Of a stretch of DNA of 64,000 bases, positions 61,673-64,000 are shown one piece after another. The notes below the pieces were generated by a model, which was not told the DNA's origin, did not search any database, and saw nothing but the letters and a program-made list of their open reading frames with translations. The stretch covers positions 4,928,001-4,992,000 of the forward strand of contig NZ_CP026681.1 in NCBI RefSeq assembly GCF_002949735.1, in the 5' to 3' direction. Both the position numbers and the translations under genes were made by a program. The stretch is from Nostoc sp. 'Peltigera membranacea cyanobiont' N6. GTDB taxonomy: Bacteria; Cyanobacteriota; Cyanobacteriia; Cyanobacteriales; Nostocaceae. Every line of letters starts with the position of its first letter. Within the stretch, counting starts at the first letter, position 1.

Positions 61673-62602
61673 CTAAGAAACTCCATTAATAAATGGAGCG
61701 ATCGCTGCTACGAATTCAGCAGCTGATTCATAGGGTAAAATATTACGCCCATTTATTTTTATACCTTGACCTTGAGGCAAACAGGCGAGGTAGTCAGCCA
61801 AGCGTTTGTCTGGTGTTTCTTTTTTACTTTTTTGGCTAATACTCGATGCAGTTTCTCCCATAACGGCTAATGTTGGTTGCCCAATAGAGGCAATAGAGGT
61901 AGTATAATCCTGCCGCCAAAACCCTGCTAAAAAAGAAAATACTGCATGGCGACTAGCAGGATTTTCGGCACCTGTAAGCAATGTGTTCAACCACTCTCCA
62001 TCTACAGCATTATCAGAAGCAAAAAGTTGGCGAGTCGAGAAAGAACGTAAAAACTTCGGGGTGCGTGCATAGCGATAAAAAGCACTCCCAAAAGGGGAAT
62101 CTAACACATTCCAAAGAAATTTTTGCTGCCATTCTGGTGGTTTGTTTGTCATCAAAGCCCACGGTGGGGGCCCAGAAAGTACAAGTTTAGCAATTAAGTT
62201 TGATTGCTTTTGGATTAATGCGATCGCAACTGGTAATAAAGCACCTTGTACAACTACAATTACAGGTTTTTGCACTACTGTTTGTAAAAAGTGCTGCAAC
62301 TGTTCTGCCCAATCACTAGGAGTATAAGCCAGATGAGGCATATCACTCTCGCCACATCCTAGTAAATCGGGGTTATAAATTGAATTACGCTGACCTGAAT
62401 TATACCATTCATGACAAAAACGCTGCCAAAATTGCCGCGACAATCCTACACCAATAGGATGAATTAACACTAAGGGAATACCCTCAGATGTTGTATTATT
62501 TGGTTGAAGAACTTCGTAGGCACAACGATAATTCTGCCAAGTGTAAAATTGGCTAGGAGATGCTGTCAAGTTGGGTGTGTTATTTACAGCAGATGGTTGC
62601 AT
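61673..62602 (-). CDS. Alpha/beta-hydrolase-fold protein lacking the usual nucleophile
   Basis: The 309-residue protein has the fold throughout: oxyanion-region VLIHPIGVGLSRQFW, NPDLLGCGESDMPHLAYTPS, and a late PTLAVMGETASS strand. The nucleophile elbow, where GxSxG is expected, reads VVVQGALLPVAI, so Ser is replaced by Gly. A C-terminal His is not obvious either. It may be a non-catalytic or differently working family member. It lies next to the epimerase-like gene (21 bp apart, same strand), so the two are probably one operon. Confidence 0.75.
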   Translation of the reverse strand: MQPSAVNNTPNLTASPSQFYTWQNYRCAYEVLQPNNTTSEGIPLVLIHPIGVGLSRQFWQRFCHEWYNSGQRNSIYNPDLLGCGESDMPHLAYTPSDWAEQLQHFLQTVVQKPVIVVVQGALLPVAIALIQKQSNLIAKLVLSGPPPWALMTNKPPEWQQKFLWNVLDSPFGSAFYRYARTPKFLRSFSTRQLFASDNAVDGEWLNTLLTGAENPASRHAVFSFLAGFWRQDYTTSIASIGQPTLAVMGETASSISQKSKKETPDKRLADYLACLPQGQGIKINGRNILPYESAAEFVAAIAPFINGVS

Positions 62603-62623
62603 AGTTCCTAGTTCTAATACTTG

Positions 62624-63445
62624 CTAAAAAATCATCTGTGGATGAATTAACTGGTATCCAGCCTCTTTCAGCTTTTCATTCGATACCCAAGCATTATATG
62701 GGCGAGTATTCTTAATAGAAGTATCCCATATAACTTTGGGTAAATTATGTTTTTCAAATAGGCTATCTAGCAATTCTCGGCTGGTGAGATGTGCATCATC
62801 TACCAGATTATAAATTCCTTGTAAACGACGGTTACGGGCAAATTCTATCGCCCCAACAATATCATCCAAGTGAATCCAATTCGTAATATCCTCACCGCCA
62901 GTACGGGTTGTACCAGAATATTTACTAAATATTTTCAACAGTTCTCTACCAGGGCCGTAAATTCCTCCCACGCGGAAGATACAAACACGGAGATTTTCGT
63001 TAGATGCTGATAGTAACACATCCTCTGTTTTTCGGAGAATTTGGGCGTTTAAATTAGGTGGTGCAAGAGGTGTTTCTTCATCTACCCATACACCATTTCT
63101 GTCACCATAGACTGCATAACTCCCTGTATATATTAATTGTTTTACACTTTTAATCTGCTGCAAAGATGAAACTAAATTTTGGGCAGTTTGTAGATAAGTT
63201 TCTTCGTAAACTTCCGCACCTTTTGCAGCAACACTCAAAAGTACAACATCTTGATTGTGTAAAACTGATTTTAGACTATCTAGGTCATTACCGCAGGTAA
63301 CGACAACTCTTTGAGATACTGATTGGAGTGCAGAGACACGCTCAGGGGAAGTTGTGGTTGCACTGACAACAAAATTCATTTTTTGCTGCCAATATTGAGC
63401 AACTTGATAACCAACATAACCACAACCAATGATTGCAACGTTCAT
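62624..63445 (-). CDS. NAD(P)-dependent epimerase/dehydratase-like SDR protein
   Basis: The 273-residue extended-SDR-like protein starts with the Rossmann motif VAIIGCGYVGYQVA. It has QLIYTGSYAVYGDRNG (the usual Ser region), FRVGGIYGPGRELL, and NWIHLDDIVGAIEFARNRR. The YxxxK active site is not clear: the matching helix reads NAQILRKTEDVLL, with Gln in place of Tyr. It resembles YeeZ/WcaG-type proteins. Substrate unknown. It is cotranscribed with the hydrolase-fold gene downstream. Confidence 0.8.
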   Translation of the reverse strand: MNVAIIGCGYVGYQVAQYWQQKMNFVVSATTTSPERVSALQSVSQRVVVTCGNDLDSLKSVLHNQDVVLLSVAAKGAEVYEETYLQTAQNLVSSLQQIKSVKQLIYTGSYAVYGDRNGVWVDEETPLAPPNLNAQILRKTEDVLLSASNENLRVCIFRVGGIYGPGRELLKIFSKYSGTTRTGGEDITNWIHLDDIVGAIEFARNRRLQGIYNLVDDAHLTSRELLDSLFEKHNLPKVIWDTSIKNTRPYNAWVSNEKLKEAGYQLIHPQMIF

Positions 63446-63577
63446 GACAAATTAGACACAAATAAATTAAATTGCTGCTTGAGAGACTATTCTCAATTAA
63501 GGGACTGGGCGTAAATAAATTTAACCGTCCAGAGCTAACAGTCAATAGTACAAAAATTTTCCTTAATGACTAATCGA

Positions 63578-64000
63578 CTATTTTGCTAGTTCTTTCTCAA
63601 TTATGGTAATTATTTCTGGTGAATTTGGCTGGACACTACTATTAAATCTAGCTATCACTTCACCTTGCTTATTAACTAAAAACTTTTCAAAGTTCCAAGC
63701 AACACCTCCCGTTGGCTCAACGGCTTTGGTAAGTCGCTCATAAAGTGGATGCTGCTGCGAGCCTTTAGCATGGACTTTATCGAATAGTTCAAAGGTAACA
63801 CCATATTTACTCGTGCAAAACTGCACAATCTCTTCATTACTTCCTGGTTCCTGCGCTCCAAAATCGTTACATGGGAACCCCAAAATACTTAATCCTGCTT
63901 CGCCATACTTTTGGTTCAACTTTTCTAGCCCCTCGTATTGAGAAGTATAACCGCAGTAGGAAGCCACATTTACAATTAATAGTACTTTTCCGGTGTAGTC
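63578..64000 (-). CDS. Glutathione peroxidase, N-terminus cut by window edge
   Basis: The reverse-strand frame is open to the window end, so about 141 residues are visible; the first ones, DYTGKVLLIVNVASYCGYT, show the start lies outside. The catalytic triad Cys-Gln-Trp is present: Cys in ASYCGYTSQY, Gln in FGAQEPGSNEEI (usual place for the FP(C)NQF element) and Trp in GVAWNFEKFLV. Cys replaces selenocysteine, as in most bacteria. It reduces peroxides using thiols (glutathione or thioredoxin). The peroxiredoxin-glutaredoxin gene is nearby. Confidence 0.9.
   Translation of the reverse strand, partial: DYTGKVLLIVNVASYCGYTSQYEGLEKLNQKYGEAGLSILGFPCNDFGAQEPGSNEEIVQFCTSKYGVTFELFDKVHAKGSQQHPLYERLTKAVEPTGGVAWNFEKFLVNKQGEVIARFNSSVQPNSPEIITIIEKELAK

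Overview
The window is a piece of a filamentous, Nostoc-like cyanobacterial chromosome. HIP1 octamers (GCGATCGC) are scattered through it. Many of its families are typical of cyanobacteria: NatABCDE-type amino-acid uptake, DUF1816, DUF6464, HstK-type double kinases, NACHT proteins, and Uma2 and Rpn nuclease-fold genes. It also carries small hairpin mobile elements and 7-bp tandem repeats. There is no rRNA, CRISPR array or complete insertion sequence. I found one tRNA (Ser-CGA) and the small SRP RNA. All calls come from reading the sequence; no database was searched.

Layout. 1-4.2 kb: the start of a membrane sensor kinase behind an XRE regulator, an acyltransferase, a GNAT enzyme and small cyanobacterial genes. 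4.5-12.4 kb: a five-gene ABC importer for neutral or branched-chain amino acids (natB-natD-natC-natA-natE), interrupted by one Uma2 gene and two antisense Rpn genes and followed by a broken Uma2 gene. 12.4-17.5 kb: housekeeping genes (phosphatase, glucokinase) and small proteins, including a decayed fasciclin gene. 17.8-25.2 kb: an HTH-NACHT STAND ATPase, a receiver with Glu at the phosphorylation site, and a HlyD/MacB-type efflux pair without an ATPase. 26.1-40.7 kb: a natural-product locus with a 1828-residue Ser/Thr-His double kinase, a 2652-residue NRPS (C-A-PCP-C-A-PCP-reductase) and a phytanoyl-CoA dioxygenase-like enzyme. 40.9-44.4 kb: YciI, SRP RNA, small proteins, queF, and a CbtB-type gene with a Met-rich membrane protein. 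44.8-54.5 kb: a membrane-lipid locus. Hopanoid head-group genes hpnJ, hpnK and hpnI are followed by a CDP-alcohol phosphotransferase, a 2OG-Fe(II) oxygenase, a cytidylyltransferase-like enzyme, a PEP mutase-nucleotidyltransferase fusion and phosphonopyruvate decarboxylase. 55-64 kb: a Ser/Thr kinase, tRNA-Ser, a prohibitin, a PAP2 phosphatase, a peroxiredoxin-glutaredoxin fusion, two oxidoreductase or hydrolase-fold genes, and a glutathione peroxidase cut by the window edge.

Two regions stand out. First, hopanoid glycosylation genes run directly into a C-P bond (phosphonate) pathway that has its own nucleotidyltransferases and a CDP-alcohol phosphotransferase. This suggests a phosphonolipid, possibly a phosphonate-decorated hopanoid. 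Second, the NRPS carries a PilZ-like domain inserted in its first adenylation domain. It is encoded 6 bp behind a giant sensor kinase, so both its expression and its activity could be signal-controlled.
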